DNA from: Ulvibacterium sp.
GTDB lineage: Bacteria > Bacteroidota > Bacteroidia > Flavobacteriales > Flavobacteriaceae
Reading direction: 5' to 3'
NCBI RefSeq assembly: GCF_028285715.1
Contig: NZ_JANQOO010000033.1
Coordinates: 1 to 45,064 of the forward strand
Length of the DNA: 45,064 bases
In this document: positions 8,507 through 16,576 of the stretch, one piece after another
Numbering within the stretch: position 1 is the first letter of the stretch
Layout: each line of letters opens with the position of its first letter
Notes under the pieces: generated by a model
Databases searched by the model: none
Told to the model about the DNA's origin: nothing
What the model saw: only the letters and a program-made list of their open reading frames with translations
Program-made: the position numbers and the translations under genes

Positions 8507-8932
8507 CCCAAGCTAATTAAATTAAAAGCGAAAGTTTTATTTATGCCCTTGGCTTTCTTTGGTACGGGACCCGATATTGACTCACCGGATGACATATCTT
8601 TCAACCGTGCATTGATTTCCTTCATATTGGTCAGGATATGCCTAATCACAGGATTTGAGGAAGAAGAGTTTCGAAGCTCTTCCTGACGAAAACCAAAAAT
8701 GGTATCCAATCTCCGAATAATCAAGGATATTCCGATGAATCCAAGAAAAAGCATTGGAATTGAAATCAATAAATTATTCAAAAATAACCCTGCCTATGGT
8801 GGTATCCTTATAGGCCTCCAAAAAGACAAAACCAATCATAAGAAATTGAACGTAGCCGATATACATCCGTGCCCGGTCGATATAGACCTTCCATCTTATC
8901 AAAGTTCTCTTGTTTGCTTTAATTTGTGCCAT
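8500..8932 (-). pseudogene. Small membrane protein gene split by a one-base frameshift
   Basis: Starting at ATG 8932, 52 codons encode a basic N-terminus and one membrane segment, ending at a stop at 8774-8776. The following frame (from 8781) continues with a second membrane segment and a charged tail to 8500. Removing one T from the T5 run near 8783-8787 joins both into one protein of about 145 residues with two membrane helices. It looks like a recent frameshift, or a sequencing error at a homopolymer. Function is unknown. It converges with the DUF481-like gene. Confidence 0.55.
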
Positions 8933-9118
8933 GTTCTATTTTTTAATTCTTTGTTCTTATGCTTTGATAGCGACTCCTTGGTTCGTCTGATGAACCTATA
9001 AATTACACGATCTTCAAAAAAAGCTAAATCCCAATAAACCTTTTATTTCTAATTTTAATGGAAAATTTACATTATTTTAATGATTTACTTACGAAAAATT
9101 ATTTTTTGAATTGGTCCT

Positions 9119-9319
9119 ATGAAGAAGTTTACTTTTGAACAGATACAAGCCAAGGTAGGCAGTTTGGACAAAGAGTTTGTTGAAAAGGTATTCCTGCTGA
9201 CCAATGGCATGATTGAGGTGCATGGTTTTGAGCGTGAAACAGCTTATCACAGCGCCCTTGAGATTGCCAGTAGCTGGTTGATGAATGGGAAAAGTTATTT
9301 TCCCAAATCGAAAGGATAA
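9119..9319 (+). CDS. Small hypothetical protein, 66 residues
   Basis: An intact short frame from ATG 9119 encoding a charged, probably helical soluble protein (MKKFTFEQIQAKVGSLDKEF…). Amino acid composition is natural and codon use is like the neighbours, while the opposite-strand frames across it look random. I know no family for it. It stands alone between two minus-strand genes. Confidence 0.5.
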   Translation: MKKFTFEQIQAKVGSLDKEFVEKVFLLTNGMIEVHGFERETAYHSALEIASSWLMNGKSYFPKSKG

Positions 9320-9351
9320 ATAAATCCACCTCGTGGATACCTTCAATGATT

Positions 9352-9462
9352 TTAATTTTTCGATGACCGCTTCCTATTATTTACCCCTTCTAATGGAATC
9401 CAATATTTGGGAACACCATTAGTCAATTCAATAACCTCCCTATCATAAAAGGGAAGATATCC
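9352..9462 (-). other. In-frame open segment behind the next gene's stop codon
   Basis: Immediately after the stop codon at 9463-9465, the same minus-strand frame stays open for 36 codons, ending at 9352. It encodes a plausible peptide, including DREVIELTNGVPKYWIPLEG. This may be the tail of the upstream protein cut off by a new stop, or the remnant of another gene. No start codon is obvious. Confidence 0.3.
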
Positions 9463-9774
9463 TTACTCGTTTTCTCTGGTTACCCGAACCTTTCTATTAA
9501 AGAGTATAATAATGTTCTGCCCTTCTTTTTCCTGTCCCAAAACACTGCGATAGGAATAATTTCCTGTTTCAAAATGGACAGCGTACCATCCCATAGCGGA
9601 TTCCTCCAATAGTTTGGAATTTACATCATCCATGAATCCTGATTGATCGGACCATTGGTAGGTATACATCATTATTTTCGATTCTATTTTGAAACTGGGT
9701 CCTTCAATTTTTTCCTGTGCTTTTGCACCCAAGAATATGGAAAGAGCTAGAAGAAAAAGAAATGTTTTTTTCAT
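9463..9774 (-). CDS. Small secreted protein of unknown function
   Basis: A 103-residue protein with a clear signal peptide (MKKTFLFLLALSIFLGAKAQ, cleavage after residue 19 or 20). The mature part is soluble, aromatic-rich and has no motif I recognise. It lies downstream of the nap operon on the same strand but is separated from it by a large hairpin (9793-9832). The same frame continues beyond the stop, so the gene may be shortened (see 9352-9462). Confidence 0.6.
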   Translation of the reverse strand: MKKTFLFLLALSIFLGAKAQEKIEGPSFKIESKIMMYTYQWSDQSGFMDDVNSKLLEESAMGWYAVHFETGNYSYRSVLGQEKEGQNIIILFNRKVRVTRENE

Positions 9775-9792
9775 AATTAAATGATATTACTG

Positions 9793-9832
9793 GTAGTGGT
9801 ATCCACGCCAACAAAGCCTCGTGGACCACTAC
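9793..9832 (-). terminator. Large hairpin at the end of the nap operon
   Basis: GTAGTGGT (9793-9800) and CCACG (9803-9807) pair with CGTGG (9820-9824) and ACCACTAC (9825-9832). This gives 13 base pairs with a two-base bulge and a 12-base loop. It lies just behind the last gene of the minus-strand nap operon, so it probably terminates or protects that transcript. No T-tract follows on the minus strand. Confidence 0.5.
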
Positions 9833-9859
9833 GGTTACTTCCCTTATCGAATTTACAAC

Positions 9860-10231
9860 TTATAATGTGCCGGCCTTTGGGTTTGGATAGTTGTCCGATT
9901 GATCTTCGGTAGTTTCATCCATACACATGAAATCTTTTTCCAGCGTCAATTTTAGCATGTTACCCCTCTGAAGGCTTTGGTTGTGATAAAAACCGACCCG
10001 ATCAGTAGTATCCCAATCCATTAAAAGGATATTTGGAATATAGAGTAGTATCCGGTTGCCGTTAAAAGAGACAAAAAGGTTTTCGTGTACGGCAGAAGCC
10101 TTTATTGCATATGTGAATTCAGAAGTATCGAACTCTGTTTTCTCTTCAAAATACCCTGCCCTACACAATTCCGAAACTTCGGATTTTGTTAAACGGAAGC
10201 GTACCGAATTTCCCCGTATCCTAATTTTCAT
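9860..10231 (-). CDS. DUF7009-like small protein, last gene of the nap operon
   Basis: A 123-residue soluble protein beginning MKIRIRGNSVRFRLTKSEV, a pattern I associate with the DUF7009 family (MKIRIK.NS.R.RLT..EV). No signal peptide or metal motif is visible; two cysteines and a C-terminal acidic stretch occur. It starts 11 bases behind nrfD on the same strand and so is very likely co-transcribed with the nitrate reductase. Its job is unknown; as the only cytoplasmic gene there besides napD, an assembly or regulatory role is a reasonable guess. The family name is from memory and should be treated as tentative. Confidence 0.65.
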   Translation of the reverse strand: MKIRIRGNSVRFRLTKSEVSELCRAGYFEEKTEFDTSEFTYAIKASAVHENLFVSFNGNRILLYIPNILLMDWDTTDRVGFYHNQSLQRGNMLKLTLEKDFMCMDETTEDQSDNYPNPKAGTL

Positions 10232-10242
10232 TTGTTTTGTCT

Positions 10243-11487
10243 TTAAACGTTTTCAGGTTCAAGAACCTCCTTTTTCTTATATCTCAATTCGCCCAGTTCT
10301 ATCCCAATGGCCGCTTTGGCTAGAATTGTAAAGACAAAGGCTCCCATGGCCCAAATGCCGAGAGTAACCCAGATTTCAATCCATGTTGGGGTATATTCTG
10401 CAATTTTACCGTATGGTCCCGGGATGAATCCGGGGACAATAAGGCCAAACCCTTTTTCAATCCAAATGGCAATAAAAAGAATGAAGCAGCAGAAATAGAG
10501 TACCTTGAAATTATTGCGAAACCTATGAAAGGTCAACATTACAGTGGCAAATACATTCAATGGTATTGCCGTCCAAATCCATGGCAAAAGAGCTGTTTTT
10601 CCATCCATCCCAAAGTAAAGATAAAAGGCACTTTCACTGTGATGGGTAGGCGCGTAAAATTCCTTGAACAATTCAGATACCAACATAATCAGATTGATTT
10701 GCGCAGCTACAGTTACTATCAAAGCAATTTTCTTAATGGTCTTATCAGCAATGGAAAAATCGGTGAATTTTCGAATAAGTGCGAGCACTAAAATGATAAG
10801 GGCTGGTCCGGCCGCAAAGGCTGAAGCCAAAAACCTGGGCCCTAGGAGTGCATTGTTCCAAAAAGGTCTTGCCTGTAGCCCTTCATATAAAAAGGCAGTT
10901 ACCAAATGAATGCCTACGGCCCAGAATACAGAAAGGATGGAACCCGGTACATAAACCTCATGTTTTGCTTCCTTACCTTGATAATGACAGTAGAGAATAT
11001 ACAGTGGTATAGAAAAGTTGATAAAGAGGTATCCATTAAGTACAATAACATCCCAAGTTAACATGGAATTTGGAAAATTGAACACCCCAATGCCAGGAAT
11101 CATATGCCATACCACCCAGGGTCCTCCCATATCCGCAATGATAAAAGCAAGACACATAACAAGAGCCGCAACAGCCAAGCCCTCACCAAGTAAAACTGCT
11201 TGTTTGAAATCAATATCGTGCAGGATATAAGTGGGCATGACTAGCATAACAGCTGCTGCCGCCACACCAACCAGAAAGGTGAAGTTTGAAATATATAGGC
11301 CCCAACTAACCCTATCGGTCATTCCGGTGGCACTTAGGCCTTGTTCCAATTGTATGGAATAACAATACATGCCCAAAAGCATTACAATCGTCAGGAAAAT
11401 CATCCAAATATGATATGTTCTGGAACCATAGGTGACATATCCAAAACTATCTCTTAACATATTTCCAAAAACCCTTAATGTTCTCAT
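10243..11487 (-). CDS. nrfD: NrfD/PsrC-type quinol-interacting membrane subunit
   Basis: A 414-residue polytopic membrane protein with about ten hydrophobic segments, beginning with a short cytoplasmic N-terminus and a first helix near residues 25-45. The SWGLYISNFTFLVGVAAAAV segment is characteristic of the NrfD/PsrC/HybB/ActC family, which oxidises or reduces menaquinol without haem and exchanges electrons with an adjacent FeS protein. The gene for such a protein lies directly upstream (37 bases apart). In this operon it most likely oxidises menaquinol and feeds the nitrate reductase, taking the place of NapC or NapGH. The symbol denotes the family, not a link to the Nrf nitrite reductase. 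Confidence 0.85.
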   Translation of the reverse strand: MRTLRVFGNMLRDSFGYVTYGSRTYHIWMIFLTIVMLLGMYCYSIQLEQGLSATGMTDRVSWGLYISNFTFLVGVAAAAVMLVMPTYILHDIDFKQAVLLGEGLAVAALVMCLAFIIADMGGPWVVWHMIPGIGVFNFPNSMLTWDVIVLNGYLFINFSIPLYILYCHYQGKEAKHEVYVPGSILSVFWAVGIHLVTAFLYEGLQARPFWNNALLGPRFLASAFAAGPALIILVLALIRKFTDFSIADKTIKKIALIVTVAAQINLIMLVSELFKEFYAPTHHSESAFYLYFGMDGKTALLPWIWTAIPLNVFATVMLTFHRFRNNFKVLYFCCFILFIAIWIEKGFGLIVPGFIPGPYGKIAEYTPTWIEIWVTLGIWAMGAFVFTILAKAAIGIELGELRYKKKEVLEPENV

Positions 11488-11523
11488 TGAACAGATTTTT
11501 TAATTAAATTCCACTTCTATTTA

Positions 11524-12675
11524 TCAGTCCATAAAATACCAGAACTTGGGTTCGGTACCCAAATCCTCTTTCAATCTAAAAACCTGTTTGTTTTCAAGAA
11601 CCCAACGAATGGTACTATTGGAATCCAAGAGGTTTCCAAAAATTCGAGCTCCCGTAGGACACGCCTCGACGCATGCGGGGTCTTGGCCCGATCTCGACCG
11701 TTGCACACAGAAGGTACATTTTTCCATTACACCCTTTTTTCGCATGCGGTTGCCTAAATAATGTTGGTTTTTATTTACCTCCTCTTCTAGCACCTCTGGT
11801 TTACTCCAGTTAAATCGTCTTCCATCATAAGGGCAAGCCGCCATACAATATCTACATCCTATGCACCAATCATAATCAATAACGACCAGCCCGTCTTCTT
11901 CACGCCAGGTTGCTTGGACAGGACAAACGTTCACACAGGGCGGATTATCGCAATGGAAGCATTGCGTGCCCATGTAAAAGTGTCCTTCGGCCGGTACTTC
12001 ATGATAATAATTATCGTCAGCTTCATGAAACTTAAATCCCTGACCATCTTTCATTTCATGGATTCTTATATACTGCATTTGGGAATTCCTATCCTGATTG
12101 TTTTCCTCAACGCAAGCACTGACACAGTTCATATAGCCTTGGCACTTTGATATATTGAAAGCATAACCAAAAAGGACATCCTCCAATGCGTCGGTAGAGG
12201 ACATTTTAATGTTCTTCTTTTTCCGAAGTTGGTAGGAACGTACCAATCGGTCAACGGTGGCCTGTTTTTCCTCTTTGGTCATTAACTTATAATTTCCCTT
12301 GAACTGTTCCTCCCAGTCGATTTGAGCCTTTTCCTTGGCTTCTTCCCCAGCCGTTACGCTGCAAGAAGTGTGTATGGCCCCAGCTCCAACAAGGAGGCTG
12401 GCCGTTAATTTTCGAAATGCCGTCCTACGGTCCATCCTAACATCAAACACTTGCTGAAAGCCATCTTTTTTGGTCTGGCCGACAGCCGTATCTTCCATAA
12501 GCTCCCTTTCTACGGCAGCATCAAACTCTTCGGCGGTTATAGAGTATTGGTTTTTAGGTTTAACGCTATCCAAACCACAGCCTCCTTCGGTCTTTCCACA
12601 TCCACAGGTTTCTGAAGCCGCCTGTTTGTTGTTAAGACCTAAATCCAATTGAAACCATTTCTTTTTATTTTCCAT
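11524..12675 (-). CDS. NrfC/HybA-type ferredoxin subunit with internal Tat signal
   Basis: A 383-residue protein carrying four cysteine clusters. Cluster one is KCQGYMNCVSAC (178-188), where the usual second cysteine is Tyr181. The others are CFHCDNPPCVNVC (239-251), CIGCRYCMAAC (271-281) and CTFCVQRSRSGQDPACVEAC (320-339). It should pass electrons from NrfD to periplasmic cytochromes. A twin-arginine motif (DRRTAFRKL, 82-90) followed by a hydrophobic stretch and Cys105 lies about 80 residues in, an arrangement also seen in ActB of alternative complex III. The N-terminus has an extra CGCGKTEGGC motif (24-33). It sits between the tetraheme cytochrome and nrfD. Function is inferred from family and context. 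Confidence 0.82.
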   Translation of the reverse strand: MENKKKWFQLDLGLNNKQAASETCGCGKTEGGCGLDSVKPKNQYSITAEEFDAAVERELMEDTAVGQTKKDGFQQVFDVRMDRRTAFRKLTASLLVGAGAIHTSCSVTAGEEAKEKAQIDWEEQFKGNYKLMTKEEKQATVDRLVRSYQLRKKKNIKMSSTDALEDVLFGYAFNISKCQGYMNCVSACVEENNQDRNSQMQYIRIHEMKDGQGFKFHEADDNYYHEVPAEGHFYMGTQCFHCDNPPCVNVCPVQATWREEDGLVVIDYDWCIGCRYCMAACPYDGRRFNWSKPEVLEEEVNKNQHYLGNRMRKKGVMEKCTFCVQRSRSGQDPACVEACPTGARIFGNLLDSNSTIRWVLENKQVFRLKEDLGTEPKFWYFMD

Positions 12676-12693
12676 GCAACAGTTCTTACTAAG

Positions 12694-13311
12694 CTATTTT
12701 CGTTCTATTTCCATTTGTGAATTAAATCTGATAGGCCATTTTGGAGGAATCTGAGGTTGGTGGGGGTTGTGACAGTTGACACAGGTCATTGATGCCCTTG
12801 GTTTGGCCCACCCTCCAATATTTTTTCCGTGGGCGCCACCTTTCCAATCTTCAAACTGGGGACTATGACACTGAGCACATAGCAAGTAACTCATATTAAA
12901 ATCAACCTGATCATTGGCCAAGCTTTTCAAATGATTCATATCGTTACCGTTATGACAGGTAGCACAATTCATGGTACTCGCATTGGCATGTTTCATTTCG
13001 ACATCCCAATGTGCCCTTTGAATTCGCGAATCCTTTTGCATCCCCACCAATGGTCTCGAATGGCACTCGGTACAGGAAAAAGATTTTATTTGACTTTTTC
13101 GTTCCGGTATCAAAAAGGTATGTCCACCCTCTGAGATTTCCACCAATTCATAATCATTGATATAAGCTTCCGAAGAAATATCGATTCCATGATACGTTTT
13201 ACTCTTTTCCGTAATTTTTTCTTCAAGATTGTGGTATTCTGATTCTTTGTGCTTGCAGGAAAAGAGAAGACAGATCAAGAACGACCCTATTGCTGTTGCT
13301 TTTGCTTTCAT
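12694..13311 (-). CDS. Tetraheme c-type cytochrome lipoprotein
   Basis: A 205-residue exported protein with a lipoprotein signal (LLFSC, lipidated Cys19) and four CxxCH haem motifs: CTECH, CATCH, CAQCH and CVNCH. It would be anchored at the periplasmic face of a membrane. The start codon overlaps the napB stop codon by four bases (ATGA), implying translational coupling. Its place between napB and the FeS/NrfD genes suggests that it carries electrons from the quinol module to NapB. It is not a NapC: that family has a membrane helix rather than a lipid anchor and different spacing. It belongs to the loose cytochrome c3/multihaem group. Confidence 0.85.
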   Translation of the reverse strand: MKAKATAIGSFLICLLFSCKHKESEYHNLEEKITEKSKTYHGIDISSEAYINDYELVEISEGGHTFLIPERKSQIKSFSCTECHSRPLVGMQKDSRIQRAHWDVEMKHANASTMNCATCHNGNDMNHLKSLANDQVDFNMSYLLCAQCHSPQFEDWKGGAHGKNIGGWAKPRASMTCVNCHNPHQPQIPPKWPIRFNSQMEIERK

Positions 13312-14003
13312 CTTGAGCCGTTATTTGTTCTCAGGAACAATTTTACATTTTGAATCTCATGAAGCTTGGGAACATGACATTGTCTACAATTCACACGTTC
13401 TGGATGACTTACCCAAATCTCCTTAACGGCTGAGGGTCCAGCATGACAGGCAAGACAATTTTCCCGCATTTGCAATTGATGGGGAATTACAGGTGGACTA
13501 CCAGGAAGCGCATTGTTCACCCCAATTTCGGGCGCGGGCTTTTTATAAAAATCCGTGGCCACAAATGTTCTCTGTACCTGTTGTTCTATATGGCATTGTT
13601 TACAATTGATCATTTCGGGATGTGGGGTCACTGGTGCATAAGCATTGAATTTTTCAACGAATCCACCATTCTCATGGCATTGAAGACAGTTATTTCCTCC
13701 AATACCCATTTTCTCGCTTACTGGATGTGGAATGCTTGGAGGGGCCCCCGGATAGGCCCTGTTGTCATAATAGGTGGCTATGGTTCTTCTATGCTGTTCA
13801 TCTATTGGTATCCTCGCATAGTCAAGAGCTTTATCCGAACGCTCAAAGACCTTGATTTCCGATGGGATTACAGGGCCTTTTTCCACCTCGTTTATGGGTA
13901 TGTAAGCTTCTTCCAAACCTTGATAGTAGCTATAGGTCCAATTGGCCAGAAAAGCTGTGAATAAAATGGCAAAAATCAACAATATGCCCACTCTCTTTTT
14001 CAT
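13308..14003 (-). CDS. napB: NapB-type nitrate reductase cytochrome with duplicated domain (four haems)
   Basis: A 231-residue protein with an uncleaved N-terminal anchor or signal (residues 5-20) and four haem motifs: CLQCH, CKQCH, CLACH and CRQCH. NapB normally has two haems and about 150 residues. Here the NapB pattern occurs twice: YPGAPPSIPH…CLQCH…CKQCH (84-138) and LPGSPPVIPH…CLACH…CRQCH (166-210). It donates electrons to NapA in the periplasm. I use ATG 14003, which begins one base after the napA stop; an in-frame TTG at 14018 is possible. It overlaps the tetraheme gene by four bases. Identity as NapB is supported by motifs and context; the duplication is the unusual point. Confidence 0.85.
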   Translation of the reverse strand: MKKRVGILLIFAILFTAFLANWTYSYYQGLEEAYIPINEVEKGPVIPSEIKVFERSDKALDYARIPIDEQHRRTIATYYDNRAYPGAPPSIPHPVSEKMGIGGNNCLQCHENGGFVEKFNAYAPVTPHPEMINCKQCHIEQQVQRTFVATDFYKKPAPEIGVNNALPGSPPVIPHQLQMRENCLACHAGPSAVKEIWVSHPERVNCRQCHVPKLHEIQNVKLFLRTNNGSR

Positions 14004-14004
14004 A

Positions 14005-16335
14005 CTAAGCCTTTTCAACCTTTACCGCACATTTTTTATAGTCAGGTTCTTTTGAAATAGGGCAAAAGGAGTCAAGCGTAATATCGTTGATAAGCATGCT
14101 CTCATCAAAAAACGGAACAAATACCTGCATTGGTGCCGGCACCCCACGTTCGTTCACCGAAGCGGGTAAGGTGATTTCACCCCTTCTGGTGGTCAATTTG
14201 ACCCGGTCCCCGGTATTGATGTCCATTCTTTTCGCATCATCTGGATGCAGTTCAACATAACCATGGGGCATTGCCTGATGGAGCACGGGTATTCGCCTAG
14301 TCATGGAACCGGTATGCCAATGTTCCACAACCCGTCCTGTTCCCAACCAGAAGGGGTATTCCCCGTCCGGTTCTTCTGCTGCCGGCTCGTAAGGGCGTTG
14401 CCAAATAATAGCCTTACCATCCTTTTTACCATAAAAATGAAAGTCCTTTCCATTGGAGCAAGCAGGATCGTATTTTGAGTTAAAACGCCATTTGGTCTCC
14501 TTTCCATCGACAAATGGCCACATTGCTCCTGGTTGTGATTTCAAAACTTCCAATGGAGCTAAATTGTGTTTCTTGCCTTCATGATGCTTACGGTATTCAT
14601 TGTAGATCTCTTCAATATGGCTTACTTCCTGGTAATAAAACTGTTTTTCAAAGCCCAAGCGTTTTGCGACCTCTACAATTTGCCAAGTATCACTCATGGC
14701 TTCTCCAGGAGGTTCCACCATTTGTTCAAAGTGCTGTGTCCTGCGCTCAGAGTTACCGTACAAACCCTCGCGTTCCACCCACATGGCGGAGGGGAGAATT
14801 ACATCAGCAATATCCGTCGTTGGGGTAGGGTACACATCGGAAACTACAATAAAGCGCCCCTCTTTCTTGGCCCCGTCCCTATAACGTTTCAGTTTGGGCA
14901 TGGTGACCATAGGATTGGTCACTTGTATCCACATAAACCGAATATCGCCTCGATCTAGTGCACGGAACATTTCTACCGTATGATAGGTAGGTTTTGGGTC
15001 AATGTTTTCGACGGGTACATCCCAAATCTTGGCGGCAAATTCACGATTTTCCTTATTGGCGACGACTCCGTGTGGCAGTTTATGGGTCAGGGTACCCACT
15101 TCCCTTACGGTTCCACAGGCACTGGGTTGACCGGTCAACGAAAATGGACTGTTCCCCGGACTGGAGATTTTGCCGGTAAGCAAATGAATGTTATACACTA
15201 GATTGTTTATCCATGTACCTCTCGAATGCTGGTTCATACCCATACACCAAAATGACATGACCTTGGTATTGGGATTACCAAACATAGCAGCCAAGTATTT
15301 AATGTCCTTTACAGAAACCCCGGAAAGTTTGGATATCTTTTCTGGCGCATAGTCCTCTAAAAATGAGCGATACTCCTCGAAACCAATGGCCTCCGGTTTA
15401 TCGGTGAACTGATAGTGATCTTCCAGACCATATCCCATATTCGTCAGGCCTTTACTGAAATTACAGTGCTCTTCAACAAAGGCTTTGTTCATCCATCCAT
15501 TTTCAATGATTTCGTAGCAAATGGAATTGGCAATTGCCAAATCCGTTTGGGGATTGAAGATGATTGACTTATCGGCCGCCATGCTTGTTCTAGTGGTCCT
15601 TGTTGCCAAGTCAATTATTTTTACCCCCCTTCGGAGTCGCTGGTCCAATAATCTGGAAAACAATACGGGGTGCATTTCAGCCATGTTGTTGCCCCATAGG
15701 ACAAAGGTGTCCGCATAGTCAATATCCTCATAGCAGCCCATGGGCTCATCAAGACCAAAGGAACTTAGAAAACCGGTCACGGCCGTAGCCATACAGAGCC
15801 GAGCATTGGCCTCCACATTATTAGTTCCAATACAGCCCTTGAAAAGCTTGGAAGCAGCGTACCCATCCGGTATGGTCCACTGTCCTGAGCCATATATTGA
15901 TACCGAATCCTTACCAAACGCATCGATGGTTTCTTGCATTTTATTCGCAATCAAGTCCAATGCCTCTTTCATCGACGTTTTTACATATCGCCCATTTTTT
16001 TTGACCAGCGGTTGAATCAATCTGTCCGAGCCGTACAATGCCATAATGGAGTGGTATCCTTTTACGCAGCATAACCCCTTGTTAACAGGTGACATGGGAT
16101 CACCTTTGACAGCTACTGCCTTTCCATTTTCCGTTCCTATCAGAACGCCGCAGCCTACCCCGCAAAAACGACAGGGAGCCTTTTTCCAGTCCAGGTCAGC
16201 ATTTTCAGGAATACCTTCCTCCTGTTCCTTGGCAAACATGATTCCCGGAAACATTGCGGTAGCAGCTGTCATTGCCGACAGCACCGCCATCTTTTTTAAA
16301 AATTCGCGTCGGTTCGTAAGTAGGGATTGATACAT
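14005..16335 (-). CDS. napA: Periplasmic nitrate reductase catalytic subunit
   Basis: A 776-residue molybdopterin enzyme that reduces nitrate to nitrite in the periplasm. A twin-arginine signal (NRREFLKKM, residues 8-16) ends near residue 35. The 4Fe-4S motif is C55-x2-C58-x3-C62…C90. The molybdenum ligand is predicted to be Cys181 in NARLCMATAV, within a stretch closely matching known NapA (QWTIPDGYA…DEPMGCYEDID). The C-terminal molybdopterin-dinucleotide domain (GRVVEHWHTGSMTRR) is complete. Length is slightly below the Proteobacterial 800+. Membrane Nar and assimilatory Nas are unlikely given the motif set and the neighbours napD and napB. Confidence 0.95.
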   Translation of the reverse strand: MYQSLLTNRREFLKKMAVLSAMTAATAMFPGIMFAKEQEEGIPENADLDWKKAPCRFCGVGCGVLIGTENGKAVAVKGDPMSPVNKGLCCVKGYHSIMALYGSDRLIQPLVKKNGRYVKTSMKEALDLIANKMQETIDAFGKDSVSIYGSGQWTIPDGYAASKLFKGCIGTNNVEANARLCMATAVTGFLSSFGLDEPMGCYEDIDYADTFVLWGNNMAEMHPVLFSRLLDQRLRRGVKIIDLATRTTRTSMAADKSIIFNPQTDLAIANSICYEIIENGWMNKAFVEEHCNFSKGLTNMGYGLEDHYQFTDKPEAIGFEEYRSFLEDYAPEKISKLSGVSVKDIKYLAAMFGNPNTKVMSFWCMGMNQHSRGTWINNLVYNIHLLTGKISSPGNSPFSLTGQPSACGTVREVGTLTHKLPHGVVANKENREFAAKIWDVPVENIDPKPTYHTVEMFRALDRGDIRFMWIQVTNPMVTMPKLKRYRDGAKKEGRFIVVSDVYPTPTTDIADVILPSAMWVEREGLYGNSERRTQHFEQMVEPPGEAMSDTWQIVEVAKRLGFEKQFYYQEVSHIEEIYNEYRKHHEGKKHNLAPLEVLKSQPGAMWPFVDGKETKWRFNSKYDPACSNGKDFHFYGKKDGKAIIWQRPYEPAAEEPDGEYPFWLGTGRVVEHWHTGSMTRRIPVLHQAMPHGYVELHPDDAKRMDINTGDRVKLTTRRGEITLPASVNERGVPAPMQVFVPFFDESMLINDITLDSFCPISKEPDYKKCAVKVEKA

Positions 16336-16345
16336 GCTGTTTATT

Positions 16346-16573
16346 TTATGTATTAAAACCAGAGACCAAAGCCATGAGCTTTATCTCACGTATGTTTTCT
16401 AATTTTGCCTTTAATGACTCTTCTTCTTCCTTGGTTGTGGTATCAGTTATCAAAATCAATACATCTTCATTTTCCGCGGGAAGCACCTCGCATTGTTCAA
16501 AATCAGAAAGTGCAACGGTCAGTTGAATTTTTTTCCCTTGATGTGGATGAACCAAATAACTTTTTATCGGCAT
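16346..16573 (-). CDS. napD: NapD-type chaperone for NapA maturation
   Basis: A 75-residue cytoplasmic protein with the small ferredoxin-like pattern of NapD: SYLVHPHQGKK, then CEVLPAENEDVLILI and the C-terminal strand IKLMALVSGF. NapD binds the twin-arginine signal of NapA and holds back export until the cofactor is inserted. It ends 10 bases before napA and starts three bases after the porin stop codon. It is somewhat shorter than the E. coli protein (87 residues). The call rests on pattern plus the conserved location in front of napA. Confidence 0.8.
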   Translation of the reverse strand: MPIKSYLVHPHQGKKIQLTVALSDFEQCEVLPAENEDVLILITDTTTKEEEESLKAKLENIREIKLMALVSGFNT

Positions 16574-16576
16574 TGC

